A DNA stretch of 52,777 bases from Capnocytophaga cynodegmi DSM 19736 (GCF_000379185.1 NZ_KB900739.1:1-52777), one strand, 5' to 3'; counted from the first letter of the stretch, positions 25,980 to 34,650 are shown. A program made the numbers and translations. The notes: generated from the letters alone by a model not told the origin.

Positions 25980-28709
25980 TTAGTAAATTTCAAGTTCTCT
26001 TTCCTCTTCAAAACCATCTCCAATATTGAAAACTACTTTGTATTTTCCTTTTGGTAGGTAGTATTTTTTATCGACAGAAGCGGTTAAAATCAATCTTTGT
26101 ATGCTTTTTTCATACATCAATTTTCCCACATCAGAAATGGTTAAATCGTAAGGTATGTAATTGAATCCCTTGTTGGTTTTGTAAGTGAAAGATTGTAAAG
26201 TTACTTTCCCTTTCACTATTTTAACATTTACAGATAAGTTTTCTTTAGCAGCAAACCCATAAAAATGAATTTCAGGAGAGTTCGTTTTTTTCCATTCATT
26301 CCAAGTGTTTCCCCAAAGAGGTGAATGTTCAACACGAATTTTTTCTTGTAATGGGTAAAAATCTTGTGCTATGATTGCGGCACGAAGGTCTTGTAAAATA
26401 TCAACAGAAGTTCTGTAAATTCCACTTCCTTCAGTAGAAACAATCATTTCTCCATTGTTTTCATTTATAAAAATATCTAGAATTCCCGTTTCAGGTAAAT
26501 TTTTAGAGAAAGGTTGCCAACTTTCACCTAAATTGAATGAAACATAAAGTCCGTTATCCGTACCAACGTATAAAATTTGCTCATTTTTAGGGTCTTCCTT
26601 AATGACATTGATTCTGCTTTCGGGCAAATCGGAACGAATTTCAGTCCAATTTTTTCCCAAATCATTACTCAAGAAGATAAAAGGTTCGCGATTATTGTTA
26701 TCAGTGCTTTTGAGAGTGGCAATTACTCGGTTTCGATTGTGTTTTGATGCTATTAAATTATTTACGTTTAATGGTTTAGGAAATGCGTTGTAAATCATTT
26801 GCCAAGATACACCTCCGTTGTTTGAAATGTGAATCATTCCATCATCACTTCCTGTGTAAATTAAACCAAAAAGAAAAGGAGATTCCGCTATGGAAGAAAT
26901 TGTTCCATAGGTTTTGTTTCCTTTTTTATCACCATTTGTCAAATCTTCGGATATGGTGCGCCAATTCTTTCCCTTATCCATTGAGATGTGTAATTTATTA
27001 CTTCCTGCATATAAAATATCATTATTTTGAGGAGAAACAAATAGAGGAGCTTTTTTACCAAATCGTAAAGGAGCTTTGTTTTCTGAAAAATACATTGAAC
27101 CTAACGAGGTTAATGAATTTTTTTCATTGTTGAAGTCGTAAAAACTACCATTTTCACTTCCTACGTATAATTTATTTCCTGAAATAATTTGTGACTGAGG
27201 CAGAATTTTGTTCCATTGTGAGTTGGTTTTCATTAAAATACCTTGTTCTCCTGCCAGATAAAAAGTATTTTTATGCTTATCGTACACAATTTTCTCGAAA
27301 GATGCTGACTGAGGGACATTTTTGTAAGACCAATTTTTACCATTATCGTATGAAATTGAGAAACCATTTTTGGTTGTAGCGAAAAGAGTATTCATTTGAT
27401 AATGAATTTTATAAAATCCGTTTTGAAGAGAAATGGAACATTTATTCCTCCAAGATTTTCCACCATCAATTGATTCTAAAAGTGGAAAACCTCCTATAAA
27501 AATATGATTTTTATTTGCAGGATTAATTGTAATATTCGCAAAATCATTACCATTTTGATAAAAAGTATCATTTAAGGGAGTAGAATTTGTTTTATTCCAA
27601 GATGTTCCACCATCATTACTTACATACACTTCAGCTCCTATAACTTCTTGATGTTTAGCTCCTAAGAAAGAAAGAAGTTTAGCAGGAGAAGTGATGTCTG
27701 CTGAAATCATATTTTTCAGATTTGTAGCTGTATATTTTTCGTTCAAACCTATGTTATGCAAGAAAGCATTGAGTTGATTGTCATCTAAATTTAGAAAATC
27801 AGACTTGCTCATAGACTCAAAATCTTGACCAGATAGATGGATTTTAGTGGTTTTATCAACACTTTTTGAAGCAGTACTTCTTGTTTTTACAGAACGATTG
27901 TCCACAACAGCATAAATAGTGTTTTGGTCAAAAACAGCCAATCCAATTTTGCCTACGAAATTTCCGTTCAAAAATCCATTGGATTGCGTGATTTTATTCC
28001 AAGTTTCTCCTCCATTATTACTTTTATAAATACAGCTTAGATTTCCATAAGGTTTTGATTCCCAGTAAGAATCTTCAGAATGCCAAACAGAAGCAAAAAG
28101 CGTATTCCCATTATTTGTTTCCTTAATTTGCCAAACACCAGCACGTGTGCCAATGAAAAGCTTATGTTGCCACGTTTTTCCTCCATCATTAGTTTTGAAA
28201 ATTCCTCTTTTTTCATCAGCATTGTATTGATTTCCAAGTACTCCTACTATAACTTCTTCTGTGTTTTTAGGATTGATTGTGATGGAACTGATATTTTGTG
28301 AAGAGGCTAACCCTTTGAATTCCCAGCTTTTACCTTTATCCAGAGACGCAAATATTCCGTAAGGTGTCCCTGCCCAAATTACTCCTGTTTTCCAATCTAC
28401 GGCTAAAGCACTAACCTGTTGCGTAGATTGATTTTCAAAAATAAATTCAAAAGTTTCCCCTCCATTTTGGCTATACCAAAGTCCACCAGAATCTGGAGCA
28501 ATAACCACTTCGTTAACATTGTATTTATTTACGCTAAAGGTGTTGATTTTGTTACCAATATTAGTGACGGGAATTCTCTCAAAGGGAGTTTCTCTCACCC
28601 ACGATTTTTCTTTTAATTCTTCTTTTTGACGAATTGAAAGAGGAAGTGTTTCTTGTGCATAAATGGTAAGAAAAAATATCGTAAATAGTACTGAAAAAAG
28701 ATACTTCAT
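25980..28709 (-). CDS. Large secreted BNR/Asp-box (VPS10/sortilin-like) repeat protein
   Basis: The 909-residue protein has a signal peptide (MKYLFSVLFTIFFLTIYAQ). Many Asp-box motifs (SxDxGxxW-like) occur along the chain, e.g. SLDKGKSWEF, TNDGGKTWQ, SNNGGETWN, SNDGGTSWN, SIDGGKSWR, SMDKGKNWR, SNNGGVSWQ and SNDLGKNWT, so it should form one or two multi-bladed beta-propellers. A helical insert sits at about residues 275-350. The final about 110 residues form a separate beta-rich domain. Related proteins are annotated as sialidase- or VPS10-like glycosyl hydrolases, but no sialidase catalytic residues could be confirmed. There is no T9SS C-terminal signal I can recognise with confidence. Confidence 0.85.
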   Translation of the reverse strand: MKYLFSVLFTIFFLTIYAQETLPLSIRQKEELKEKSWVRETPFERIPVTNIGNKINTFSVNKYNVNEVVIAPDSGGLWYSQNGGETFEFIFENQSTQQVSALAVDWKTGVIWAGTPYGIFASLDKGKSWEFKGLASSQNISSITINPKNTEEVIVGVLGNQYNADEKRGIFKTNDGGKTWQHKLFIGTRAGVWQIKETNNGNTLFASVWHSEDSYWESKPYGNLSCIYKSNNGGETWNKITQSNGFLNGNFVGKIGLAVFDQNTIYAVVDNRSVKTRSTASKSVDKTTKIHLSGQDFESMSKSDFLNLDDNQLNAFLHNIGLNEKYTATNLKNMISADITSPAKLLSFLGAKHQEVIGAEVYVSNDGGTSWNKTNSTPLNDTFYQNGNDFANITINPANKNHIFIGGFPLLESIDGGKSWRNKCSISLQNGFYKIHYQMNTLFATTKNGFSISYDNGKNWSYKNVPQSASFEKIVYDKHKNTFYLAGEQGILMKTNSQWNKILPQSQIISGNKLYVGSENGSFYDFNNEKNSLTSLGSMYFSENKAPLRFGKKAPLFVSPQNNDILYAGSNKLHISMDKGKNWRTISEDLTNGDKKGNKTYGTISSIAESPFLFGLIYTGSDDGMIHISNNGGVSWQMIYNAFPKPLNVNNLIASKHNRNRVIATLKSTDNNNREPFIFLSNDLGKNWTEIRSDLPESRINVIKEDPKNEQILYVGTDNGLYVSFNLGESWQPFSKNLPETGILDIFINENNGEMIVSTEGSGIYRTSVDILQDLRAAIIAQDFYPLQEKIRVEHSPLWGNTWNEWKKTNSPEIHFYGFAAKENLSVNVKIVKGKVTLQSFTYKTNKGFNYIPYDLTISDVGKLMYEKSIQRLILTASVDKKYYLPKGKYKVVFNIGDGFEEERELEIY

Positions 28710-28775
28710 AATATTGAAAATAAATTAATAAAAGAGTTAAAAAGATTGAGATATAATGTGTTTCACGCCAATTTG

Positions 28776-28783
28776 CAAAGGTA
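28776..28783 (-). promoter_or_regulatory. -7 box for the BNR-repeat gene
   Basis: CAAAGGTA reads TACCTTTG on the minus strand, 67 bases before the ATG. Confidence 0.55.
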
Positions 28784-28840
28784 AGGAAAATATATTTATT
28801 GAAAAGTTCAAGAAATCTTAAAACTTTCAAAAAAAAAGAT

Positions 28841-28848
28841 TATTTTTG
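28841..28848 (+). promoter_or_regulatory. -7 box for tRNA-Arg
   Basis: TATTTTTG lies 22 bases before the mature tRNA 5' end, leaving a short 5' leader for RNase P. Confidence 0.55.
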
Positions 28849-28869
28849 TCCCTCAAATTCAGAAATAGA

Positions 28870-28941
28870 GGCCTCGTAGTTCAACGGATAGAATAGAAGT
28901 TTCCTAAACTTTTGATCCAAGTTCGATTCTTGGCGAGGTCA
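28870..28941 (+). tRNA. tRNA-Arg, anticodon CCU
   Basis: A full cloverleaf can be drawn: acceptor GGCCTCG with CGAGGTC (one G-U), D arm GTTC-AACGGATA-GAAT (GG in the loop), anticodon stem GAAGT with ACTTT, loop TTCCTAA with CCT at the anticodon position, a four-base variable region, and T arm CCAAG-TTCGATT-CTTGG. The discriminator is A and CCA is not encoded. It reads AGG codons. It is a single tRNA, not in a cluster. Confidence 0.93.
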
Positions 28942-29009
28942 CAAAAGGGTATAAATTTTTTGCCTAAAAATCTCTGATTTAGCTATTTAAATCTCAAATT
29001 AAAAATAAA

Positions 29010-29041
29010 TTTGTTGGAGATAAAAAAAATATATATCTTTG
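29010..29041 (+). promoter_or_regulatory. Promoter of the HU/SPOR gene
   Basis: TTTG (29010-29013) and TATCTTTG (29034-29041) are separated by 20 bases. Transcription should begin around 29046-29049, at the foot of the hairpin at 29045-29062. Confidence 0.7.
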
Positions 29042-29044
29042 ACT

Positions 29045-29092
29045 CTCCATATGATTATGGAGTTTTGATTTGTAGTAACATAAAATTTATGT
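29045..29092 (+). promoter_or_regulatory. Structured 5' leader of the HU/SPOR gene
   Basis: Two hairpins occupy the expected leader: CTCCATA/TATGGAG (29045-29062, loop of four) at the predicted mRNA 5' end, and ACATAAA/TTTATGT (29078-29092) ending five bases before the ATG. The first may protect the 5' end, and the second could influence initiation. This is inferred from base pairing only. Confidence 0.4.
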
Positions 29093-29096
29093 AGTT

Positions 29097-30299
29097 ATGA
29101 AAGAACTTAACGAATATGTTGAAGAGCTACTTTATAAGCATCAATGTGTTATAATACCAAAGTTTGGAGCGTTTATCTCAAACAGAAAGTCCGCAAGAAT
29201 GTTTGAGGATAAGACTTTTGTTCCACCAAAACGTGAGCTAACTTTTAATGCAAGTTTGCACTCGAACGATGGGTTGTTAATTAAACACGTTTCTGAGAAT
29301 TCAGGAATTGACTATAATCTCGTTGAAGATTATGTCAATACAACTGTTGAAGGCTGGAAAAAGATTTTACAAAAAGGGGAAACTCTCACACTTAATAATA
29401 TTGGAGTTTTGAAACAGACTCCAGAAGGAAGGCTCTCTTTTGAGGTTTTTGAAGATGTCAATTATCTTACGGATTCCTTTGGAATGTCAGCTTTTGTTCC
29501 TCACGAAATTGCTGAGGTAGAGGAAGTTATTAGGCCTGTTGAGAAACAAGTTACTCCAACATTAGACTTACCTATTGAAAAAGAGGTGAAAACAGAGAAT
29601 GCTTTTGTGAATCGTCAGCGAAGAGAAGAACCAAAAAGGAATAAGAAACGTCCGTTTTTGGCATATACAGCAATAGCAGTTGTAGGCTTGGCTCTTCTTG
29701 CTTTTGCAGCAGTTAAACTTTTTGGAGAAGACATTGTTACAGATAATATTAATAATGAGGTAGTTATTTCTGAAAGTCAGATAGAGCAGCAAGTGCAACA
29801 AAAGTTAAGTGAGGCTACTTTCACAATTCCTTTGTCTTTACCTACAATTTCACTAAATGCAGTGAAAGTTAAGGAGTTGTCAAAATCAAAGGCTGAAGCA
29901 AAACAAGAAATAGAAAATCCTCAAAAAACAGAAGTTGTTACGCCTGAAGTTAAGGAAGTTAAAAAAGAGGTTGTTGTATCGAAAGAAGTTCCTGCAAAAG
30001 AATCTAAGAAAGAGGTAATTTCTTCAACTACAAAAGCGACGTCTTCTACAAAAAATAAAAAGTTCCAAGTTATTGCGGGTGCTTTCAAAGAGGAAAAAAA
30101 TGCACGAACAAGAGTGGAACAGCTTAAAAAATTAGGATACAAAAATGCTTCTGTGATAGGAAAGAATGCAAAAGGTCTTTATCAAGTGAGCTATGCTGGA
30201 TTTGATAATATGGCAGAGGCAGAGGCTTTGAAAAAGGAAGTAAAAGAAGCAAAAGACCAGAAAAAATTAGACGGAGGTTGGATTTTAGTTAATCCATAG
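29097..30299 (+). CDS. HU-CCDC81-like and SPOR domain membrane protein
   Basis: Residues about 1-130 form paired HU-like (CCDC81-type prokaryotic) domains (KELNEYVEELLYKHQCVIIP, FGAFISNRKSARM, GWKKILQKGETLTLNNIGVL). A basic stretch (RREEPKRNKKRP) leads into one membrane helix at about 187-207. A long Lys/Glu/Val-rich periplasmic linker follows, and residues about 322-400 are a SPOR domain (KKFQVIAGAFKEEKNARTRVEQLKKLGY), which binds denuded peptidoglycan at division sites. It may link a cytoplasmic HU-like module to septal peptidoglycan. Binding of DNA by this HU-like type is not established, so the partner is open. A thioesterase gene follows after five bases. Confidence 0.88.
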   Translation: MKELNEYVEELLYKHQCVIIPKFGAFISNRKSARMFEDKTFVPPKRELTFNASLHSNDGLLIKHVSENSGIDYNLVEDYVNTTVEGWKKILQKGETLTLNNIGVLKQTPEGRLSFEVFEDVNYLTDSFGMSAFVPHEIAEVEEVIRPVEKQVTPTLDLPIEKEVKTENAFVNRQRREEPKRNKKRPFLAYTAIAVVGLALLAFAAVKLFGEDIVTDNINNEVVISESQIEQQVQQKLSEATFTIPLSLPTISLNAVKVKELSKSKAEAKQEIENPQKTEVVTPEVKEVKKEVVVSKEVPAKESKKEVISSTTKATSSTKNKKFQVIAGAFKEEKNARTRVEQLKKLGYKNASVIGKNAKGLYQVSYAGFDNMAEAEALKKEVKEAKDQKKLDGGWILVNP

Positions 30300-30304
30300 T
30301 TGAT

Positions 30305-30829
30305 ATGCAGAAAAAAACACCCTCCGAGTCACGTACGATTTTAACAGATTTAGTGTTAACTGGTGAGACCAATCATCTCCATAATATGTTTGGAGGTGAG
30401 CTTTTGGCTCGTATGGATAGAGCTGCTAGTATTGCGGCTCAGAGGCACTCTCATCACCCAACGGTGACTGCTTCTGTAAATCACGTAGCGTTCAATCACA
30501 GTATTCCATTGGGAAGTATTGTGACGGTAGAGGCTTCAATTTCAAGAGCTTTTTCTACTTCTATGGAAGTTTTTTTAGACGTTTGGGTGGAGGATCCAGT
30601 AACAGGAGAAAGGATCAAAGCGAATGAAGCAATTTACACCTTTGTTGCTGTTGATGAAAATAGACGACCAGTGAAAGTTCCTGAAATTCAGCCAGAAACG
30701 GAGCTTGAGAAAGTACGTTATGAAGGAGCTTTACGCAGAAGACAGTTGAGCTTGGTAATTGCAGGAAAAATGAAGCCGCACGATGCTACTGAGCTAAAGG
30801 CTTTGTTCATTGAATTGGAAAACGAATAG
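30305..30829 (+). CDS. Acyl-CoA thioesterase, hotdog fold (YciA/BACH type)
   Basis: It hydrolyses acyl-CoA to free fatty acid and CoA. The motif HLHNMFGGELLARMDRAAS holds the conserved Asn and the Asp of the hotdog active site, and VNHVAFNHSIPLGSIVTVEASI follows as in this family. The length (174) fits a single hotdog domain, acting as an oligomer. It starts five bases after the HU/SPOR gene, so they are probably co-transcribed. A hairpin terminator lies downstream. The preferred acyl chain is unknown. Confidence 0.92.
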   Translation: MQKKTPSESRTILTDLVLTGETNHLHNMFGGELLARMDRAASIAAQRHSHHPTVTASVNHVAFNHSIPLGSIVTVEASISRAFSTSMEVFLDVWVEDPVTGERIKANEAIYTFVAVDENRRPVKVPEIQPETELEKVRYEGALRRRQLSLVIAGKMKPHDATELKALFIELENE

Positions 30830-30848
30830 ATTACGTTAATAAGGGAGT

Positions 30849-30898
30849 CCGTCCGTGTGGTTTTTATCTCTTGATAGACAACATATGGACGGCTTTTT
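30849..30898 (+). terminator. Terminator after the thioesterase gene
   Basis: CCGTCC (30849-30854) pairs with GGACGG (30887-30892) across a long loop and is followed by CTTTTTTG. It lies 20 bases after the stop. Confidence 0.65.
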
Positions 30899-30920
30899 TG
30901 TTTACATAAACACATAATAA

Positions 30921-31580
30921 ATGACTTTATCTGAAGAAAATTACCTGAAAACAATTTTTCATCTTTTTAATGAAGCAGAAGAAGAGGTGAATACCAATGC
31001 TATTGCAGAGGCAATGAACACGAAGGCTTCTTCTGTTACAGATATGCTTAAAAAGTTATCTGATAAGAAATTGATTAATTATGTTAAGTATCAAGGGGTT
31101 ACGCTAACTTCTTTAGGCAGAAAAAAAGCGATTTCAATTGTTAGGAAACATCGTTTGTGGGAAGTTTTCTTGGTGGAAAAACTAAATTTTTCTTGGGACG
31201 AAGTACACGAAATTGCTGAAGAATTGGAGCATATAGAATCTGAAAAACTCATCGAAAGACTAGATGCTTTCTTAGGATTTCCTGAAACGGATCCTCACGG
31301 AGACCCAATCCCAAACAGAGAGGGAGTTTTTGAAAAAACAATCAAGATTTTACTTAGCGAATTTGAGGAGAATGAAACAGGCATTTGTGTTGCTGTGAAA
31401 AATACATCAAAGGAATTTTTACTTTATTTGAATAAAGTTTCAATTGCTTTGGGAGACGAAATAACCATTCTAAGTAAAGAGAAATTTGATAATTCGATGG
31501 TTGTTTTAGTTAATAATAAGGAAGTTACACTTTCATCAATGGTTTGCAGAAATATTTATGCTCAGAAGATAGCTCCTTGA
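30921..31580 (+). CDS. DtxR/MntR-family metal-dependent transcriptional regulator
   Basis: A repressor that senses Fe2+ or Mn2+. The N-terminal winged helix (MTLSEENYLKTIFHLF, then NTNAIAEAMNTKASSVTDMLKKLSDKKLI) is the DtxR DNA-binding domain. A dimerisation and metal-binding domain follows (RKHRLWEVFLVEKLNFSWDEVHEIAEELEHI, with FPETDPHGDPIP, a strong family signature). A C-terminal FeoA/SH3-like domain (about 145-219) is present. Metal choice is not obvious from sequence. No metal transporter gene is adjacent, so its targets are elsewhere or possibly include the nearby lipoprotein. Confidence 0.93.
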   Translation: MTLSEENYLKTIFHLFNEAEEEVNTNAIAEAMNTKASSVTDMLKKLSDKKLINYVKYQGVTLTSLGRKKAISIVRKHRLWEVFLVEKLNFSWDEVHEIAEELEHIESEKLIERLDAFLGFPETDPHGDPIPNREGVFEKTIKILLSEFEENETGICVAVKNTSKEFLLYLNKVSIALGDEITILSKEKFDNSMVVLVNNKEVTLSSMVCRNIYAQKIAP

Positions 31581-31605
31581 TAAATTTTATTAAAATAATA
31601 ATGTT

Positions 31606-32343
31606 ATGAGAAAACTTTTACTTGTTTTTCTTTTGATTTTTGTTGTGGCTTGTTCCGACAAACCTAAATTTACTGAAAAAATAATTGAAAAAAGTGAAGA
31701 AAATTGTGAAGATGATTGTTCTTCAATAAATTTGAATTATTTGATTTGTAAAAGACCCAATAAGTTTGCGGAAAACTTTAACAGAGAAATTGAGTCACAA
31801 GTTGTGAACTTTTTGTTGAGTAACCAGATTGATTCGCTAAGAAATATTGAGATGACCATCGATGAAAGCTTAGAAGCCTTTGTGAAGGACTACGATAATC
31901 TGCATCAGCATTTTCCAAATATTTCTGCTTATGAGCTGATTTTAAACGATAGTATTTCTTTCCAGAATGAAAAAATGCTTTCGTTGGTTTCAAATCGGTA
32001 TTCGTATGTGGGTGGGGCCCACGGAATTTCATCAAAAATATTTTTAAACTTTGATATTTCCAACGGAGAGATAATAGAAAAAGAGGAATTATTCACAAAC
32101 TTTTCGGAAGTACTCAAAATAGCCGAAAATTACTTCAAGAAAGAACAAAATATCTTGGCAGACAGCCTTAATGAGAAGGGATTTTGGTTTGAAGATGATA
32201 AATTTCACTTTCCTGAAAATGTCGGAATTGTGGGCGAACATTTAGTGTTGTATTACAACCCTTATGAAATTGCTCCTTATGTTGAGGGAGTTTTTGAGGT
32301 GAAAATTCCCATCAAGGAAATAAAAGAATATCTGAAATATTAA
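31606..32343 (+). CDS. DUF3298/DUF4163-type lipoprotein
   Basis: The signal peptide MRKLLLVFLLIFVVAC ends in a lipobox cysteine. The body resembles the DUF4163 plus DUF3298 (RsiV-like) arrangement: an N-terminal helical and strand region (NFNREIESQVVNFLL), then SNRYSYVGGAHGISSKIFLNFDISNG, which is the hallmark GGAH segment, and a C-terminal VFEVKIPIKEIKEYL. RsiV-like proteins bind lysozyme in some Gram-positives, but in Bacteroidota the role is unknown. It lies 25 bases after the DtxR-type gene on the same strand. Confidence 0.85.
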   Translation: MRKLLLVFLLIFVVACSDKPKFTEKIIEKSEENCEDDCSSINLNYLICKRPNKFAENFNREIESQVVNFLLSNQIDSLRNIEMTIDESLEAFVKDYDNLHQHFPNISAYELILNDSISFQNEKMLSLVSNRYSYVGGAHGISSKIFLNFDISNGEIIEKEELFTNFSEVLKIAENYFKKEQNILADSLNEKGFWFEDDKFHFPENVGIVGEHLVLYYNPYEIAPYVEGVFEVKIPIKEIKEYLKY

Positions 32344-32427
32344 AAAAAGTATTCTGAAGGAAAATTAATTGTTTGGAACTTTGTATCTCATAGGTTTCAA
32401 ACAATTTTTTATTTGAAAAATAATCAG

Positions 32428-32435
32428 TATTTTTG
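32428..32435 (+). promoter_or_regulatory. -7 box for cysH
   Basis: TATTTTTG, 18 bases before the preferred cysH ATG at 32454. A TTG within this box is not the translation start. Confidence 0.55.
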
Positions 32436-32453
32436 CTCTCTAAAAAATTTAAA

Positions 32454-33158
32454 ATGAGTAAGCAAACAGAATTACTTCAACAGCAACTTTTAGGGAAAAA
32501 TGAGATAGAATCTTTACAATTTTTGGCTTCCTATTTCCCTGATGAAGTCGTTTTTTCTACTAGCTTCGGAATGGAAGACCAAGTAATCACCCATCTGATA
32601 CGAAACAACCATATTCCAATAAAAATCTTTACACTCGATACAGGGCGAATGTTTCCCGAGACGTATGCCACGTGGGACAAAACCGATATGAGCTATCAAA
32701 CCACCACAATTCCGTATTATCCTGATGCGGCATCTATTGAAAGTTACGTGAAAGCACACGGCATCAATGCGTTTTACAATTCTCCCGAACTACGGAAAGA
32801 ATGCTGCCATATTCGGAAGGTTGAACCTTTAAAAAGGGCTTTGGCAGGAAATAAAGTATGGATTACAGGGCTTCGAGCAGAGCAATCTCCTAATCGGGAA
32901 CAAATGCTACAGGTGGAATGGGACGAAGGTAACCAGATTATTAAATTCCACCCGATTTTACATTGGAAAACCACTGAAGTTCTGGATTTTTTACGCACCA
33001 ACGGAGTGCCGTACAATCCGCTACACGATAAAGGTTTCATAAGTATTGGCTGTCAGCCTTGTACACGAGCCGTTAAAGAAGGAGAAGACTTCCGTGCGGG
33101 TCGCTGGTGGTGGGAAGATAAAAGTAAAAAAGAGTGCGGATTGCATTCCACAAAGTAA
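32454..33158 (+). CDS. cysH: Assimilatory APS (or PAPS) reductase with iron-sulfur cysteines
   Basis: It reduces adenylyl sulfate to sulfite. The pyrophosphatase-like fold signature FSTSFGMEDQV and FTLDTGRMFPETY are followed by Cys117-Cys118 (ECCHIRKVEPL) and Cys200/Cys203 (GCQPC). These four cysteines bind a [4Fe-4S] cluster in enzymes using APS rather than PAPS. The C-terminus ends ECGLH, holding the catalytic cysteine. 234 residues. cysD-cysN follow 2.4 kb downstream and no APS kinase is seen, so APS is the likely substrate. It has its own promoter. Confidence 0.95.
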   Translation: MSKQTELLQQQLLGKNEIESLQFLASYFPDEVVFSTSFGMEDQVITHLIRNNHIPIKIFTLDTGRMFPETYATWDKTDMSYQTTTIPYYPDAASIESYVKAHGINAFYNSPELRKECCHIRKVEPLKRALAGNKVWITGLRAEQSPNREQMLQVEWDEGNQIIKFHPILHWKTTEVLDFLRTNGVPYNPLHDKGFISIGCQPCTRAVKEGEDFRAGRWWWEDKSKKECGLHSTK

Positions 33159-33182
33159 ATCAGTAAACGTCAGTGCAAAAAA

Positions 33183-34220
33183 ATGATGAGAAAGTTTATT
33201 TCACTATTACTACTTCTCCCTTTGGTGGGTTGTCAATTTTTTGAAAAGAAAAACGCCTCGCAGAAAAGCGACAAGCCAGAAGTTGTCACAGATACAACCC
33301 TTAAGAATGAAGAGAGCAATTCTTCCAAAATAGTAAAATACGTCATCGACCGACAGGGAACTTGGTTCAAAGAAAAGCCCGAAGAAAGTTCCAAAAACCA
33401 AAATGCGATGCAATATGGCTATAGGATTGAAATCGAGGGTGAACAGGGCGACTATTACAAAGCAATGAATTACGAAACAGGGAATTATGCCTACGTACTG
33501 AAGAGCAAAGTAGGAGATTTGAGCCAAATTTCACTCATTGCTTCCGATTTGGATAAAATTTCACTTATCCAGAAAGGAGAACAACACGAACCTATTTTCT
33601 ATGAAGAGGCCATTGCTTTAGATACGCTCATTAGCTTTGAATTGATTGATAAATCTTTGTATGAAAAAGCAAAGAAATCGGCGGTTGATTTTCTTTTGCG
33701 AGATACGCTATCAATCGTGAAGAAGAACAATGTAATTACGCTTCCGTGCTTGGATTCCATAGTGACTTTTAAGGATATTAACCCTAATTCGGACTTGGAT
33801 AATCAGCAGGTGTATGAATATAAAGGGCAAATTGAGTTTATGAATCAGTTTGTAGTTTCGGGCAGCTATTGGGAGGCTTACGATTATAAATGGATTGATA
33901 AAAAGACAGGAAAGGAAATTTCTTTTTCGGATTTTCCTTATATCTCTCCCGATAAGAAGCACATAATTTCCGTATATACAAATCCGTACGATGATATTGT
34001 AGAATTAAGTCTGTACACTATTGATGATAATTTACAAGTCAAGGAAATTCTTTTGGCACATTTTACAAACTGGATGGCGTATAATCACGAAGAGGATTCT
34101 ATTTTTTGGAGTAGTGATGGATATTTCTACATTCCGATAAATCATAGGGTTAAGTTTTGGAATGAAAGTGGCAATTTTAACGAGAAATGTCAGTATATAA
34201 GAATTAAAATCCGAAAGTAA
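33183..34220 (+). CDS. Lipoprotein of unknown function after cysH
   Basis: A signal peptide (MMRKFISLLLLLPLVGC) ends in a lipobox cysteine. A Ser/Lys-rich linker follows, then a segment (about residues 55-110: DRQGTWFKEKPEESSKNQNAM, YGYRIEIEGEQGDYYKAMN) that looks like a small SH3-type beta barrel. The rest is beta-rich with no motif I know. It is 345 residues and sits 24 bases after cysH on the same strand, so co-transcription is possible, but I see no link to sulfur metabolism. Confidence 0.8.
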   Translation: MMRKFISLLLLLPLVGCQFFEKKNASQKSDKPEVVTDTTLKNEESNSSKIVKYVIDRQGTWFKEKPEESSKNQNAMQYGYRIEIEGEQGDYYKAMNYETGNYAYVLKSKVGDLSQISLIASDLDKISLIQKGEQHEPIFYEEAIALDTLISFELIDKSLYEKAKKSAVDFLLRDTLSIVKKNNVITLPCLDSIVTFKDINPNSDLDNQQVYEYKGQIEFMNQFVVSGSYWEAYDYKWIDKKTGKEISFSDFPYISPDKKHIISVYTNPYDDIVELSLYTIDDNLQVKEILLAHFTNWMAYNHEEDSIFWSSDGYFYIPINHRVKFWNESGNFNEKCQYIRIKIRK

Positions 34221-34255
34221 TTCTCTTTTTTGTTCTTTTACTGGCAGAGAATTAG

Positions 34256-34263
34256 TAACTTTG
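34256..34263 (+). promoter_or_regulatory. -7-like box upstream of the 41-bp array
   Basis: TAACTTTG lies about 390 bases before the DUF6261-like gene. If active, the repeats at 34349-34575 would be part of a long mRNA leader. The -33 region is poor. Confidence 0.35.
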
Positions 34264-34348
34264 CAAGTGGTTTGTTAGAAATTATTTGAAGCGAGTTTTC
34301 TGCAAATTTTTAATGAAAAAAAAGTGTTATTGATTTTTATCGAGCATA

Positions 34349-34575
34349 TTTTTATCTGGTAGAAAGCTCACAGGAAGAAAACGAGAAACTTTTTACTCGC
34401 CAGAAGGCTAAAAATAATAAAGAAATGGGCTTTTTACTCAGTGAAAAATCAAAATCTGTAGAGAAATGAATTTTCTACTGAGTGAAAAGTATAAAATCTG
34501 TAATTTGGTTAATTTTTTACTGAATTATTTGTGTGAAAGAATGTATTGATAAGCAAAACTTCTGAGAAAATCTTT
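34349..34575. repeat. Degenerate tandem array with 41-42 bp period
   Basis: Anchor positions of the element TTTTTA(C)T are 34354, 34395, 34436, 34477 and 34519, i.e. steps of 41, 41, 41 and 42 bases. A weaker sixth copy (TTCTGAGAAAA) lies two periods after the 34477 copy. The central copies are imperfect palindromes, e.g. TTTTTACTCAGTGAAAAA. Copies two and three also share AAAATCTGTA further along. The period is not a multiple of three, so it is not coding, but is close to four helical turns. It ends about 75 bases before the DUF6261-like gene. Confidence 0.6.
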
Positions 34576-34650
34576 CTTGAAGATAAAAAGGGAAAATTAT
34601 TGATGCTAAATACATAAAAAAACAAAGTAGTAATCCAAAAAATAATAATT

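Noticed and set aside
34349-34575. CRISPR array
   Set aside because: The repeats are degenerate throughout the unit, with no constant repeat and unique spacer pattern, and no cas genes are near.
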